From: Clostridiaceae bacterium
GTDB lineage: Bacteria; Bacillota; Clostridia; Acetivibrionales; DUMB01
Assembly: GCA_012840085.1 (NCBI GenBank)
Contig: DUMB01000090.1
Span: 1 to 64,000 of the forward strand
DNA length: 64,000 nucleotides
Direction of reading: 5' to 3'
The notes under the pieces are model-generated. The model made no database searches. It saw only the letters and a program-made list of their open reading frames with translations, and was not told where the DNA came from. Below, in pieces: positions 46,477-55,494 of the stretch. Both the position numbers and the translations under genes were made by a program. How positions within the stretch are numbered: the stretch's first letter is position 1; each line of letters opens with the position of its first letter.

Positions 46477-48516
46477 TTATTTCAATATTTTAAATGTGGC
46501 GTCGTTTTTATCCAGATCTGTTGATATGGTTGTCATCCACATCAGTCCATCTCTATGCCTCATATACTGCCCTGGGAAATTATATGCCTCAAAAGAATAC
46601 ATGGAACTGTCCGCCAGCCCGGGTTTAATTCTCCAGGTTGCATCCGCCTTGAACAAAGCTGTATCACTCTTTGGATCAATCCATACCTGCCCGTCTCTGT
46701 GTCTCAGGAAATATCCCGGACGATTTACAGATTCAAAGGATACGCAACTTGAATCAGCAAGCCCCGGTACAATTTTCCACTCTGAATCCTGGAAAGGTGT
46801 GGTTCGGAAATCGTCTCTGTGACTGATTTGAACTCTATAGTTTGAGTGGCGTACAAATGTATTTGTTATATTTTTTGACTCCAGCCTTACTATATTATCC
46901 TGCTCAACTTTCCATCTCTGACTTGCGCTTCCGTTGTCAATATTCTGGACGACATATGCAGCCGGTGCTGTAGAGCCGCCGCTTACGTCCAAAACCAGTC
47001 CGCTTGCTTTATTGACCAGTTTATAGTAGCCGTTTCCTGTATGAGTGATGGTCCACCGCTGCGGATCCATGCCATTGTCATGCCATTGAATAATCTTGTT
47101 GCCCGGAGTAGACAATCCATTATAATTATCCAAAAGAAGGTTGCTGAACATACATGTCAACTTGTAATACCCATTTCCCATATAATCAGCTTTCCACCTT
47201 TGTGTATCAAGGCCGTTATCATGCCACTGGCCAATTTGAGTACCTGCCGTAGTCGAACCTCCGAGATCATCCAGGCAAAGTCCGCTGTTTTGATTTGTCA
47301 GTTTATACTGTGCGCCGGATATGATAATACCATGGGAATCTACTATTCCAGTTCCGCACCTGACTTCATTGAAACTGCCGTTGAAAAAGTTATTAATCTC
47401 TATCAGGGTATTACCTTTGGCAAGGAAAGTACCGCTCCAGCTACTTCCGACACTTTCTCTGCGAAATACTGTAAGCGGAGCATCAATTGTGGTCCAGGTC
47501 GCTCCGTTATCGGTGCTGGTTAAGCATTTGTTTGTAATGCAGGTGTCATTCATTCCCCGAACAAATAATCTGCCATATGTGCTTCCGTCATCCACTAAAG
47601 CTATTTCAGGACACTGAACTGCGTATTGGTTATCACTGGTTTTAACAACGGTGCCCATACTGGTTGCATTTCCCCAGTTGATGCCATCTGTTGAGATTTT
47701 GAAGCTTATTACACCTTGAGGATAGCTGGGATCGCAATTTATATTTTCAAATGCCATAAAGTAGTTCCCGTTTTTCAGTCTAAGTACTCTTGGCATACCT
47801 GGACGCCAGCCTGATACTCCCGTAGGTGCATCGTTCTTTCCTACAATTATTGCAAAATTACCCCAGGTAAGGCCTCCATCGTCTGAAATTTCTCTTACAA
47901 TACATTGGTCATAACCAATCTGTCTTTCATCAGAATAGTAGCAAACCAGCCTTCCATCGCTGCTAACTGCAAATTCCGGTTCCCAGACGTTATTACCTTT
48001 TGTTATGCCGTCATTTGTACCACGGGCAGCCAGGGAACTGTGATATTGCCATGTTGCTCCATTATTCGTACTTCTCCATATGTGAATACAATATGGGCCG
48101 GTAGACCAGTCTGTTGTAGCAAATAATATGGTACCGGCAGGGAATTGTCCCAGTTGCTGAGGCAGAACAAACAATCCGGGCATACCCTGTTTCTCCACCG
48201 GGAAGCCGCCATTTGTTGAAGAATTGAGTTCACTTACAAAACTCCATGTTTTCCCGCCATCCGAGCTTTTGTAGAAATAAAAACTTTTTGCATTGGTAGA
48301 CCAGTTTGCAGGTGGAAAGCTTCTCATAAATGTGCAAAGAATGTCGCCATTAGGAAGTACAACAGCTCTCTCATAAAAGCACCTGTTATCCGTAGTGTTG
48401 CCGTAAATAAACGAGCCTGTTACGTCTGCAGCCTGAACGGGTGTCGTGGAAGCAATGCCTAATGCCATTACAAGTGTCAGAATTACCGACAATAAAATCT
48501 TTCCTTTCTTTAACAT
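46477..48516 (-). CDS. Secreted BNR-propeller glycoside hydrolase (GH93-like exo-arabinanase?) with CBM13 and CBM42
   Basis: 679-aa extracellular enzyme. A signal peptide ends at VQA (~29). The catalytic region (~32-400) is a six-bladed propeller with repeated Asp-box motifs (SSDGGKTW, STNNGATW, SDDGGLTW, STDNGATW), as in sialidases (GH33) and exo-arabinanases (GH93). Then come three ricin-type QxW repeats (~405-540, e.g. NGLDTQRW, NGMDPQRW, NGSASQRW; CBM13) and an AbfB domain (~545-679, two FVRH/FLRH/YMRH-containing repeats; CBM42), which binds arabinofuranose. CBM42 and the GH43 neighbour favour an arabinan substrate over sialic acid. No dockerin, so not cellulosomal. AAGGAGGG precedes ATG 48516. 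GH93 is inference. Confidence 0.8.
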   Translation of the reverse strand: MLKKGKILLSVILTLVMALGIASTTPVQAADVTGSFIYGNTTDNRCFYERAVVLPNGDILCTFMRSFPPANWSTNAKSFYFYKSSDGGKTWSFVSELNSSTNGGFPVEKQGMPGLFVLPQQLGQFPAGTILFATTDWSTGPYCIHIWRSTNNGATWQYHSSLAARGTNDGITKGNNVWEPEFAVSSDGRLVCYYSDERQIGYDQCIVREISDDGGLTWGNFAIIVGKNDAPTGVSGWRPGMPRVLRLKNGNYFMAFENINCDPSYPQGVISFKISTDGINWGNATSMGTVVKTSDNQYAVQCPEIALVDDGSTYGRLFVRGMNDTCITNKCLTSTDNGATWTTIDAPLTVFRRESVGSSWSGTFLAKGNTLIEINNFFNGSFNEVRCGTGIVDSHGIIISGAQYKLTNQNSGLCLDDLGGSTTAGTQIGQWHDNGLDTQRWKADYMGNGYYKLTCMFSNLLLDNYNGLSTPGNKIIQWHDNGMDPQRWTITHTGNGYYKLVNKASGLVLDVSGGSTAPAAYVVQNIDNGSASQRWKVEQDNIVRLESKNITNTFVRHSNYRVQISHRDDFRTTPFQDSEWKIVPGLADSSCVSFESVNRPGYFLRHRDGQVWIDPKSDTALFKADATWRIKPGLADSSMYSFEAYNFPGQYMRHRDGLMWMTTISTDLDKNDATFKILK

Positions 48517-48600
48517 AAGAGACCCTCCTTTAAATTTATATTTTCTCTATAACTCAAATGATTTGGGCTATAGAAGTTTTATTCCATGGAGGCAGTATCA

Positions 48601-48780
48601 GGAATGCAGCTATAATATCTGGAATACAGCTATAATATCTGGAATACAGCTATATTATCAGGAATGTAGCTATAATGTCTGGAATGCAACTATATTATCA
48701 GGATTATTGCTATAACATCAGAAATGTAACAATAATATCAGGAACACAGCTATAATTTTCGGAATAATCTGTTATGTACT
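48601..48780. repeat. Nine 20-bp tandem repeats upstream of the BNR hydrolase gene
   Basis: Contiguous units of exactly 20 bases begin at 48601 and every 20 thereafter; consensus GGAATGCAGCTATAATATCT. The first six are close matches, the last is poor. No spacers separate units, and they begin about 85 bases before the hydrolase start, so promoter elements may lie inside the array. Confidence 0.9.
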
Positions 48781-48795
48781 ATGCTTCTTTTAATA

Positions 48796-48889
48796 GGCAC
48801 TATCGTTGCTATTAAAAAGGTACTATCATTGTGCTGTTATAAGGTACTATCATTGCCGTTTAATAGACACTTTCATGGCTATTTATGCA
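48796..48889. repeat. Four 23-24 bp tandem repeats next to the 20-bp array
   Basis: Units at 48796, 48819, 48843 and 48866 share GGTACTATCATTG and a T/A-rich tail. This is a second array of different sequence in the same spacer. Confidence 0.8.
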
Positions 48890-48940
48890 GTACGAATTCT
48901 ATAATCCATTGACCGCATGTATTCATTCATCGTATCAATT

Positions 48941-49906
48941 TTATATCTCTAACTCTCCTGATGGTTTCCTCAACTCTGCTGTTCGGGATAATGGTTTCCC
49001 AAACTCCGGATAACCGTTATCATTCCAGTAAAATGGCTGAGCCCACACACTTCTGGAGTTCGTGTCCAATCTCTGGCCTCTTGCCCCTGAAATCGCATGG
49101 AAGATTATCCAGTCTTCTTTATCGTCCGGTGACTTTGTAAAGCTGTTATGACCAGGTGCTACAACCATGTTTTCAATACATTTCTTAAATACGGGCACCT
49201 CTGATTTTTTCCAGGAATCCTTCGAAAGCAGGTTGCAACTATCATAAATAGATAGCATTCCCAGACAATAATCTTCAGACCAGGTTGTGCTGGCGGAATA
49301 AATAATGAATATTCTTCCATTACGCTTTAATGCCACAGGCCCTTCGTTTATAGCCATTCCCCCTTGCTTTTCCCAGCCATATTCCGGTTTTGTCAATAAG
49401 ACATTGTCACCTCCCAAGGTCCAAGGGTTTATCATCTTTGCTATATAGATTGCGGAGCCATATTCAGGATAATAGCCATAGCCCGCATATAAGAAATACA
49501 GTTCCTGGTCATGCTGGAGTACTGTGCCGTCCAATCCGGGATATGCTGTATTAACTGCACCTTTTTCGGTCCATTTTCCCTCGAAAGGATCTTCAGACTC
49601 ATTCTCAAGAACATAAATCCTTCTTGTTTCATCTCCGCCGCCATCACTGGCAGTGAAATATACATACCATTTACCGTTGATTCTGTGAAGTTCTGGCGCC
49701 CAGATATCTTTTGAACCAGGTCCTGCAGGCGCAGCATTCCATATTGTTTTTCTTTCAGCTTCGCCTAAATCTGTAATACCACGTGAGCGCCACAGTTCAA
49801 GCCGGTCAGCAAGTGTACACATAAAATAGTAACAGCCGTTCTGATGTTTATATAGCCATGGGTCAGCCCCATTTTCCAAAATCGGATTTTTAAATGTCTT
49901 TTTCAT
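48941..49906 (-). CDS. Intracellular GH43 glycoside hydrolase (arabinanase/arabinofuranosidase type)
   Basis: 321-aa five-bladed propeller hydrolase. The GH43 catalytic triad is visible: base D15 (GADPWLY), pKa modulator D126 (GLDGTVL) and acid E188 (INEGPVALKR). It lacks a signal peptide, so it should act on imported oligosaccharides. Together with the secreted CBM42 enzyme it suggests breakdown of arabinan or arabino-oligosaccharides; subfamily and linkage are not certain from sequence. Its ATG overlaps the stop of an upstream GH2 remnant (TAATG) and is preceded by AAAGG. It is followed by two tandem-repeat arrays. Confidence 0.88.
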   Translation of the reverse strand: MKKTFKNPILENGADPWLYKHQNGCYYFMCTLADRLELWRSRGITDLGEAERKTIWNAAPAGPGSKDIWAPELHRINGKWYVYFTASDGGGDETRRIYVLENESEDPFEGKWTEKGAVNTAYPGLDGTVLQHDQELYFLYAGYGYYPEYGSAIYIAKMINPWTLGGDNVLLTKPEYGWEKQGGMAINEGPVALKRNGRIFIIYSASTTWSEDYCLGMLSIYDSCNLLSKDSWKKSEVPVFKKCIENMVVAPGHNSFTKSPDDKEDWIIFHAISGARGQRLDTNSRSVWAQPFYWNDNGYPEFGKPLSRTAELRKPSGELEI

Positions 49907-50280
49907 TAATCATTTACCTTTCTTACCTTTTCAATATTAACCTTCTTAAGTTCAATATTAACCTTAAGTTTTCTATAAGTTGTCATAAACCGGTTCACTT
50001 CATGCATTGCATAGGTTAGCTGAGTATAGTAATAACCCCTTACATACTGATCAGCCGAGTTTGACCCATTGCCTGAATTATGCAGTACGGGAATCTTGCT
50101 AAATCCTGTTGAATTTTATCAGTACAAATATTTCAAACGCCCCAGGATTAATTGAGAGGAACCCTTGTAAACGTTAAAAACATACGTACCTGGCATCTCT
50201 CCCCATACCAATAAACCTAACCTGTCTGCATTCTTTGAAGTGAATATTATTAAAACCGCTATTTTGAATTATTTCATATA
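49906..50280 (-). pseudogene. Eroded GH2 glycoside hydrolase remnant
   Basis: Minus-strand translation shows two separated GH2 pieces in different contexts. Around 50180-50280: GFNNIHFKE, a frameshift, then NADRLGLLVWGEMPGTY, which matches the GH2 barrel motif usually written YWADRLGLLVWGEMPSAYEFN. After a stop near 50120, an open stretch to 49906 reads FSKIPVLHNSGNG then RGYYYTQLTYAMHEVNRFMT and YRKLKV, matching the GH2 C terminus (CYTQLTDVEQEINGLLTYDRKPKV-like). The N-terminal two thirds and the catalytic acid region are missing, and the nucleophile Glu position has changed. The end overlaps the GH43 start as TAATG, so the genes were once coupled. The last residues contain an in-frame duplication (LKVNIE-LKKVNIE). 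Confidence 0.75.
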
Positions 50281-51083
50281 TTATGTTTTTATTGTTAAAA
50301 AAAATTTACCCGATAATTAGCGTAATAATTAATATAATTAGCACAGTAATCAATTAATCAGTACAGTAATCAATGCACATTACTATATTCTGGGTATATT
50401 CCTAAATTTTTCACCAGAGACTATGATAGACCCTGATTGTGAGTATTACCCTTCTCACTCATTGTACGCAGGCAGGAACAATATTGCAGTCAGTACAGCA
50501 ACCGGCAGGCATGTTTATATAAGCAGAGCTCTTGCTATTTCGTACAGCCCCCTTTATTTGCACATATTAAGCGATGTCTTGTCAACATTAAGCGATACCT
50601 GCTTTATCAATGCCCCTTACCCCACATAGCTGCTCATATAAATAATATAAATAACTCATATAAATAATATAAATAAATATAAATATTCAATTGTTTTCTA
50701 TAAATCTTTCTGCAAATCACTAAATGGTCTTTCAAAGTAATCGTGCAATAACTTATTAGTAAACTGGAATTAGCTACTTTTCAAATTGCTATATAAATTG
50801 CTTCATATTTCTCGTTATTTCTTCCATTTTATAATATATCATAATATTTGTTTTAATTCAATAGTTATGGTAAAAAATTATACCTTTTAATACATTTATT
50901 TCATTTATTTAAAAGCAAATGAACTTTATTTGAAAATAAATTAACTGCCTGTTTGCTGTGCAAACAAGCAGCTGTACATAATACTGTTATAGCTGGTTTG
51001 TCATCTATACTGACGTGTCATCCATCCGGCGACAATCTACAAATCTCTTCTTATATGTTATTACTCATCTACTTAAAATGTTA
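50281..51083. other. Gene-free spacer upstream of the GH2 remnant
   Basis: AT-rich, with short repeats at 50330-50385 (two copies of CAGTAATCAAT) and 50636-50690 (CATATAAATAATATAAATAA, two copies). An ORF at 50423-50629 has no ribosome site or recognisable product. It may be further decayed GH2-operon sequence, but I could not identify it. Confidence 0.4.
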
Positions 51084-51100
51084 TTACTCATCTATCAATT
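51055..51100 (-). repeat. 23-bp tandem duplication containing the ilvB stop codon
   Basis: Units 51055-51077 and 51078-51100 both begin ATGTTATTACTCATCTA and diverge only in the last six bases. The second contains the ilvB stop (51084-51086) and final codons; the first is a copy just beyond the gene. Confidence 0.85.
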
Positions 51101-52751
51101 CATCTATTGGAGCTCCTGGCGGAACTATTGGGAACACTTTTTCATCCCTGTCAATTTCGAAATTAATAACAACAGGTCTGTCTACGTATTCAAGCGCTCT
51201 GGTTAGTGCCGGTTCCACTTCCTCCGGTTCAGTTACGTTTATGCCCTCGGCTCCATATGCCTTGGCCAGTGCCACAAAATCCGTTGACCTGTCAATAGTT
51301 GTTGAAGAATACCTGCCTCCATAGAACAAATTCTGCCATTGCCTTACCATTCCAAGAACCCTGTTATTCAAAATTGCAATTATAATCGGAAGCCTGTACT
51401 CAACCGCCGTGGCTAATTCATTGCAATTCATTCTGAAACTTCCGTCACCGGCAATATTTATTACTTTCTTGTCAGGCCTTGCAATCTGTGCGCCTATACA
51501 TGCACCCAGGCCATACCCCATAGTGCCAAGACCTCCGGATGAAATGAACTGCCTGGGCTCTTTAAATTTATAAAATTGAGCCGCCCATAGCTGATTCTGT
51601 CCAACTTCCGTAGTAATTATGGCATCTCCTCCGGTAAGTTCATAAATCTTCTCAACCACGAAGTGAGGTTTTAATGAACCATTCCGCTCATATTTGAGAG
51701 GGTATGACGTCTTCCATTCGTTTATTTTTTTATTCCACTCTGTACGGCTGCATTCCCTGACTCGTGCATTCAATTGTTTCAATATCTTTTTTATATCCCC
51801 CACCAGAGGGTAATGTGTAACAATGTTTTTACCTATTTCAGCATGATCTATGTCGATATGCATAATTTTAGCATTAGGAGCAAATTTATTAACATTACTT
51901 ACTACTCTGTCACTAAAACGTGCACCAATTGCTATGAATAAATCCGTTTCTGCAATTGCACGGTTGGATGTCCTGGAACCATGCATGCCTACAAGTCCTG
52001 TGAAGAGGTCATGAGTGCCCGGGAACGACCCCAAACCCATTAATGTCGTTGTGACAGGTATCCCGGCTTTTTCCGCAAGTTCTCTCACTTCTTCGCATGC
52101 ACCTGCTATCGATACGCCGCCGCCTGAAAGTATTATAGGTCTTAAAGAATTGTTTATAGCCTCCGCAGCCTCTTCAATATCCTTTTCTGAAACATCCGGA
52201 GTCACACCAAATACCCTTTTCAAAGGCCTGTTATGAAATTCAGTTTGCGCGGCAGTCACATCCTTGCAAATATCTATAAGCACAGGACCAGGTCTGCCTG
52301 ATTTTGCTATAACAAATGCTTCACGAACTGTATCTGCAAGTGTTTCAACATTTTTAACAATGTAATTGTGCTTTGTAATGGGCATGGTTATTCCCGTAAT
52401 GTCAACTTCCTGAAAGGAGTCTTTACCTAATAATGACGTTGCAACCTGCCCGGTAATGGCAACCATCGGAACGGAATCCATGTAAGCCGTTGCTATACCC
52501 GTAACCAGATTTGTAGCACCGGGTCCGGAAGTGGCTATACAAACCCCCACCTTTCCCGAAGCTCTTGCGTATCCGTCAGCTGCATGTGCTGCGCCCTGCT
52601 CATGAGATGTCAGTATGTGACGGATGTCCTTCTGTGCATGATAAAGTGCATCATATATATTTAACACAGCACCGCCCGGAAAACCAAAAATGGTATCCAC
52701 GCCCTGTTCCTTAAGACATTCTATAAGAATTTCAGCGCCAGTAAGCCTCAT
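51084..52751 (-). CDS. ilvB: Acetolactate synthase, large (catalytic) subunit
   Basis: 555-aa thiamine-diphosphate enzyme condensing pyruvate (or pyruvate with 2-ketobutyrate) at the start of branched-chain amino acid synthesis. Catalytic E51 is in SHEQGAAHAADGYARA; the TPP motif GDGSFRMNCNELATA is at ~430. It has the biosynthetic (FAD-containing, AHAS) pattern rather than the catabolic AlsS. It follows ilvD by 58 bases; no ilvN regulatory subunit or ilvC is present downstream. GGGGGGAG precedes ATG 52751. Confidence 0.95.
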   Translation of the reverse strand: MRLTGAEILIECLKEQGVDTIFGFPGGAVLNIYDALYHAQKDIRHILTSHEQGAAHAADGYARASGKVGVCIATSGPGATNLVTGIATAYMDSVPMVAITGQVATSLLGKDSFQEVDITGITMPITKHNYIVKNVETLADTVREAFVIAKSGRPGPVLIDICKDVTAAQTEFHNRPLKRVFGVTPDVSEKDIEEAAEAINNSLRPIILSGGGVSIAGACEEVRELAEKAGIPVTTTLMGLGSFPGTHDLFTGLVGMHGSRTSNRAIAETDLFIAIGARFSDRVVSNVNKFAPNAKIMHIDIDHAEIGKNIVTHYPLVGDIKKILKQLNARVRECSRTEWNKKINEWKTSYPLKYERNGSLKPHFVVEKIYELTGGDAIITTEVGQNQLWAAQFYKFKEPRQFISSGGLGTMGYGLGACIGAQIARPDKKVINIAGDGSFRMNCNELATAVEYRLPIIIAILNNRVLGMVRQWQNLFYGGRYSSTTIDRSTDFVALAKAYGAEGINVTEPEEVEPALTRALEYVDRPVVINFEIDRDEKVFPIVPPGAPIDELIDE

Positions 52752-52809
52752 AAATCTCCCCCCATAACATTAAGCCAACCTACCTGTCTGTCTTGTTGTT
52801 TGCCTGATC

Positions 52810-54477
52810 CTATTTGCCTAATTGCAGCACTGCTCCTTTGCTGGCTGAAGTAACCATTTTAGCATAACGTCCAAGATACCCCTTTGTTATTCTGGGTTCA
52901 GGAGCTTTCCATTGTTTCATTCTTTCAGCAATTTCCTCTTCAGACAGTTCCACGTTCAATCGTCCACTGGGTATATCAATACTTATTATGTCTCCTTCTC
53001 TTATAGCGGCAATTGGCCCACCTTCCATTGCTTCAGGAGATACATGGCCTATGGAAGCTCCCCTGGAAGCACCGGAAAAACGTCCGTCGGTTATTAGCGC
53101 AACATCCTTGTCAAGCCCCATTCCGGCTATCGCAGAGGTAGGTGAAAGCATCTCTCTCATACCTGGTCCGCCTTTGGGACCTTCGTATCTAATAATTACT
53201 ACATCTCCCTTTTTGATTTTTCCACCATAAATAGCAGCTATTGCCTCATCCTCTGAATCAAACACCCTTGCAGGCCCTTTATGGACAAGCATTTCTTCTG
53301 CCACTGCTGAACGCTTGACAATAGCCCCATCAGGAGCAATATTCCCCTTTAACACAGCCAGACCGCCTGTCGGACTGTAAGGATTGTCTATATCTCTTAT
53401 TACCGTGTTATCTTTAACACACGCTTTCTCTATATTCTCTCCAAGGGTTTTCCCTGTAACCGTGAGTAAATCCAGGTGCAGCAGATTCTTTTTGGACAAT
53501 TCTTTCATTACCGCCTGTACTCCGCCTGCTGCATATAAATCCTGTACATGATGCGGTCCTGCCGGCGCAAGCCTGCAAAGATTCGGCACACGGCTGCTTA
53601 TTTCATTTACAATGTCAAGATTTATCTCAATTCCTACTTCATGTGCAATTGCAGGCAGATGCAACACAGAGTTGGTGGAGCAGCCCAGAGCCATATCTAC
53701 GGCCAGAGCATTTTCAAAGGCCTCGGGGACAAGAATATCAGAAGGCTTGATATCCTTCTCCACAAGCTCCATTATTTTCATCCCCGCCTGCTTTGCCAGC
53801 CTTATTCTTTCTGCATATACTGCCGGAATTGTTCCGTTTCCGGGCAATCCAAGCCCAAGTACTTCAGTAAGACAGTTCATGGAGTTGGCTGTAAACATTC
53901 CGGAACACGAGCCGCATCCGGGACAGGCGAAATCTTCATACTCTTTCACTTCATCTTCTGTAATTGTACCGGCCTTATATGACCCTACTGCTTCAAAAAC
54001 ACTGTTTAAGTCAAGCTGTCTCCCGTTTCTGTTTATTGAAAGCATTGGACCGCCACTGATTACAATTGACGGTACGTTGACTCTTGCGGCTGCCATAAGC
54101 ATCCCGGGCACTATCTTGTCGCAGTTGGGAATAAACACCAGGCCGTCAAAACTGTGTGCAAGCCCCATGGCTTCACAGGAGTCTGCAATAAGTTCTCTTG
54201 TCGGAAGAGAATATTTCATTCCCATATGTCCCATGGCAATTCCGTCACAAACCCCTATAGCTCCAAATTCAATGGGGGTCCCTCCTGCAATTCTTATTCC
54301 GGCCTTGACTGCTTCCGCTATTTTATCAAGGTGTATATGTCCCGGGATAATTTCACTTTTTGAATTTATAACACCTATCAAAGGGCGATTTAATTCTTCA
54401 TCAGTATAACCCATTGCTTTGAAAAGTGATCTGTGAGGTGCTCTTTCTATTCCTCTTTTTACTACGTCACTTCTCAT
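52810..54477 (-). CDS. ilvD: Dihydroxy-acid dehydratase
   Basis: 555-aa iron-sulfur dehydratase, third step of valine/isoleucine synthesis. Cluster cysteines are C119 (PNCDKIVPG) and C185/C188/C191 ([10 protein letters not shown]). The open frame starts at 54501, but GGAAGGTGAT precedes ATG 54477, which gives the standard [10 protein letters not shown] terminus. It heads an ilvD-ilvB pair behind a candidate promoter and 5' hairpin. A 14-base repeat spans its stop (52799-52826). Confidence 0.95.
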   Translation of the reverse strand: MRSDVVKRGIERAPHRSLFKAMGYTDEELNRPLIGVINSKSEIIPGHIHLDKIAEAVKAGIRIAGGTPIEFGAIGVCDGIAMGHMGMKYSLPTRELIADSCEAMGLAHSFDGLVFIPNCDKIVPGMLMAAARVNVPSIVISGGPMLSINRNGRQLDLNSVFEAVGSYKAGTITEDEVKEYEDFACPGCGSCSGMFTANSMNCLTEVLGLGLPGNGTIPAVYAERIRLAKQAGMKIMELVEKDIKPSDILVPEAFENALAVDMALGCSTNSVLHLPAIAHEVGIEINLDIVNEISSRVPNLCRLAPAGPHHVQDLYAAGGVQAVMKELSKKNLLHLDLLTVTGKTLGENIEKACVKDNTVIRDIDNPYSPTGGLAVLKGNIAPDGAIVKRSAVAEEMLVHKGPARVFDSEDEAIAAIYGGKIKKGDVVIIRYEGPKGGPGMREMLSPTSAIAGMGLDKDVALITDGRFSGASRGASIGHVSPEAMEGGPIAAIREGDIISIDIPSGRLNVELSEEEIAERMKQWKAPEPRITKGYLGRYAKMVTSASKGAVLQLGK

Positions 54478-54541
54478 ATATTCATCACCTTCCAATATCA
54501 TTCCAAATTACCAATATATATCTCACATGGTTTAAAATTAA

Positions 54542-54602
54542 AGCCGGGAAGACCCGGCTGTTACTTATTCTTATTTTACTATTTAATTTTATTAAATGTC
54601 TA
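54542..54602 (-). promoter_or_regulatory. ilvDB promoter and 5' hairpin
   Basis: Minus strand TAGACA (54602-54597), 18-base spacer, TAAAAT (54578-54573). A strong hairpin AGCCGGG/CCCGGCT (54559-54542) with a 4-base loop begins about 7 bases after the predicted start, i.e. at the very 5' end of the mRNA. Only a moderate T run follows (CTTTAATTTT), so it may be an mRNA-stabilising cap or an attenuator. Confidence 0.55.
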
Positions 54603-54736
54603 GTGTTCATATTAAAAAGCAAATATTCGTTAATTAAAAAAGATTTTTGAAGATAATTTTCATTAAGTACATACGTTAAATCATACATTTAAAAGTACAG
54701 ACGCAAGATGAAAGAATTCAAGAACTGCTTTAGCAA

Positions 54737-55435
54737 TTACTTGGGAAACATAAAGTTGATAATAAAATTATTTTGATAAAAAAACTTTGCAACAACTGAA
54801 CTTTCGATACTTGCAAACAGATTTGCCAGTTTGGGAGACGAACTGAAGAGCATAAGAATTGCAAAAAGCACATATATTGACATCAGACCTTCAACAGCCC
54901 CCAATGCAAAACCTCCGAATTTATCAAGCTGTTTGAACAAAGGAAGTTTGGTTACACTACGAAGTATGACTTTTGCAAATACCAATGCTATCCTGACAAT
55001 TATATAAACAATTATCAGGCTTATTATTTGGATAACAATCCAGGTTAACTGCTCACTTATAGTTTCCATCACCTTTTCAACGGGAAGTACTTGAGTTACA
55101 TTGGGCATGGAAGCTTTTATGGAGTTTTTCAGAAATCCCGGCAGCTTAAGATGATCTATAACTGTCTGAGCTGCTGTTTCTTTTACCTGGTTGTTAACTC
55201 CGTCTGTGAGTGTGCCGCTCTGAAGCAAAAGGTTTTTGAATATGTTTTCCTTTATTCTGGTTGCAATGACAGTTTTTGCAAGAACCTGTGCTATTTTCGG
55301 ATAAATTTTCAATGAAACAAATATGGATGCAAAATAAGATACAAGTCTGAAAACAGAGAGTACAAAGCCGGTTTTCATCCCAATTACTGCAAAAACAACT
55401 ATGATTGCAATAACCAAAATATCTGTCCAGTTCAT
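54737..55435 (-). CDS. CvpA-family membrane protein
   Basis: 232-aa protein with about four to five membrane segments (~3-25, 28-46, 110-145, 165-190) in the pattern of CvpA (colicin V production). NWTDILVIAIIVVFAVIGMKTGF and the GGFALGAVEGLMSIYVLFA helix are characteristic. ATG 55435 follows AAAAGGGGG; an upstream in-frame start at 55462 lacks one. CvpA proteins affect envelope stress and biofilm formation in other species; the exact role is unknown. It is the last gene of YkvI-DUF5711-CvpA. Confidence 0.85.
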   Translation of the reverse strand: MNWTDILVIAIIVVFAVIGMKTGFVLSVFRLVSYFASIFVSLKIYPKIAQVLAKTVIATRIKENIFKNLLLQSGTLTDGVNNQVKETAAQTVIDHLKLPGFLKNSIKASMPNVTQVLPVEKVMETISEQLTWIVIQIISLIIVYIIVRIALVFAKVILRSVTKLPLFKQLDKFGGFALGAVEGLMSIYVLFAILMLFSSSPKLANLFASIESSVVAKFFYQNNFIINFMFPK

Positions 55436-55494
55436 GTTATTCCCCCTTTTATCATTAATCAAAGCATAATAAATCTGATCTGAGAAAGTACCTG

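Noticed and set aside
48601-48780. CRISPR-like appearance of the 20-bp repeats
   Set aside because: Units are contiguous without unique spacers, are degenerate, and no cas gene is present.
50423-50629. 68-aa plus-strand ORF upstream of the GH2 remnant
   Set aside because: Weak start context, no recognisable product, lies in decayed sequence.
54485-54688. 67-aa minus-strand ORF ahead of ilvD, rich in Ile/Leu/Val near its end (possible leader peptide)
   Set aside because: It crosses the GC-rich hairpin and the predicted promoter, and its branched-chain codons lie after the hairpin rather than before it, which does not fit attenuation.
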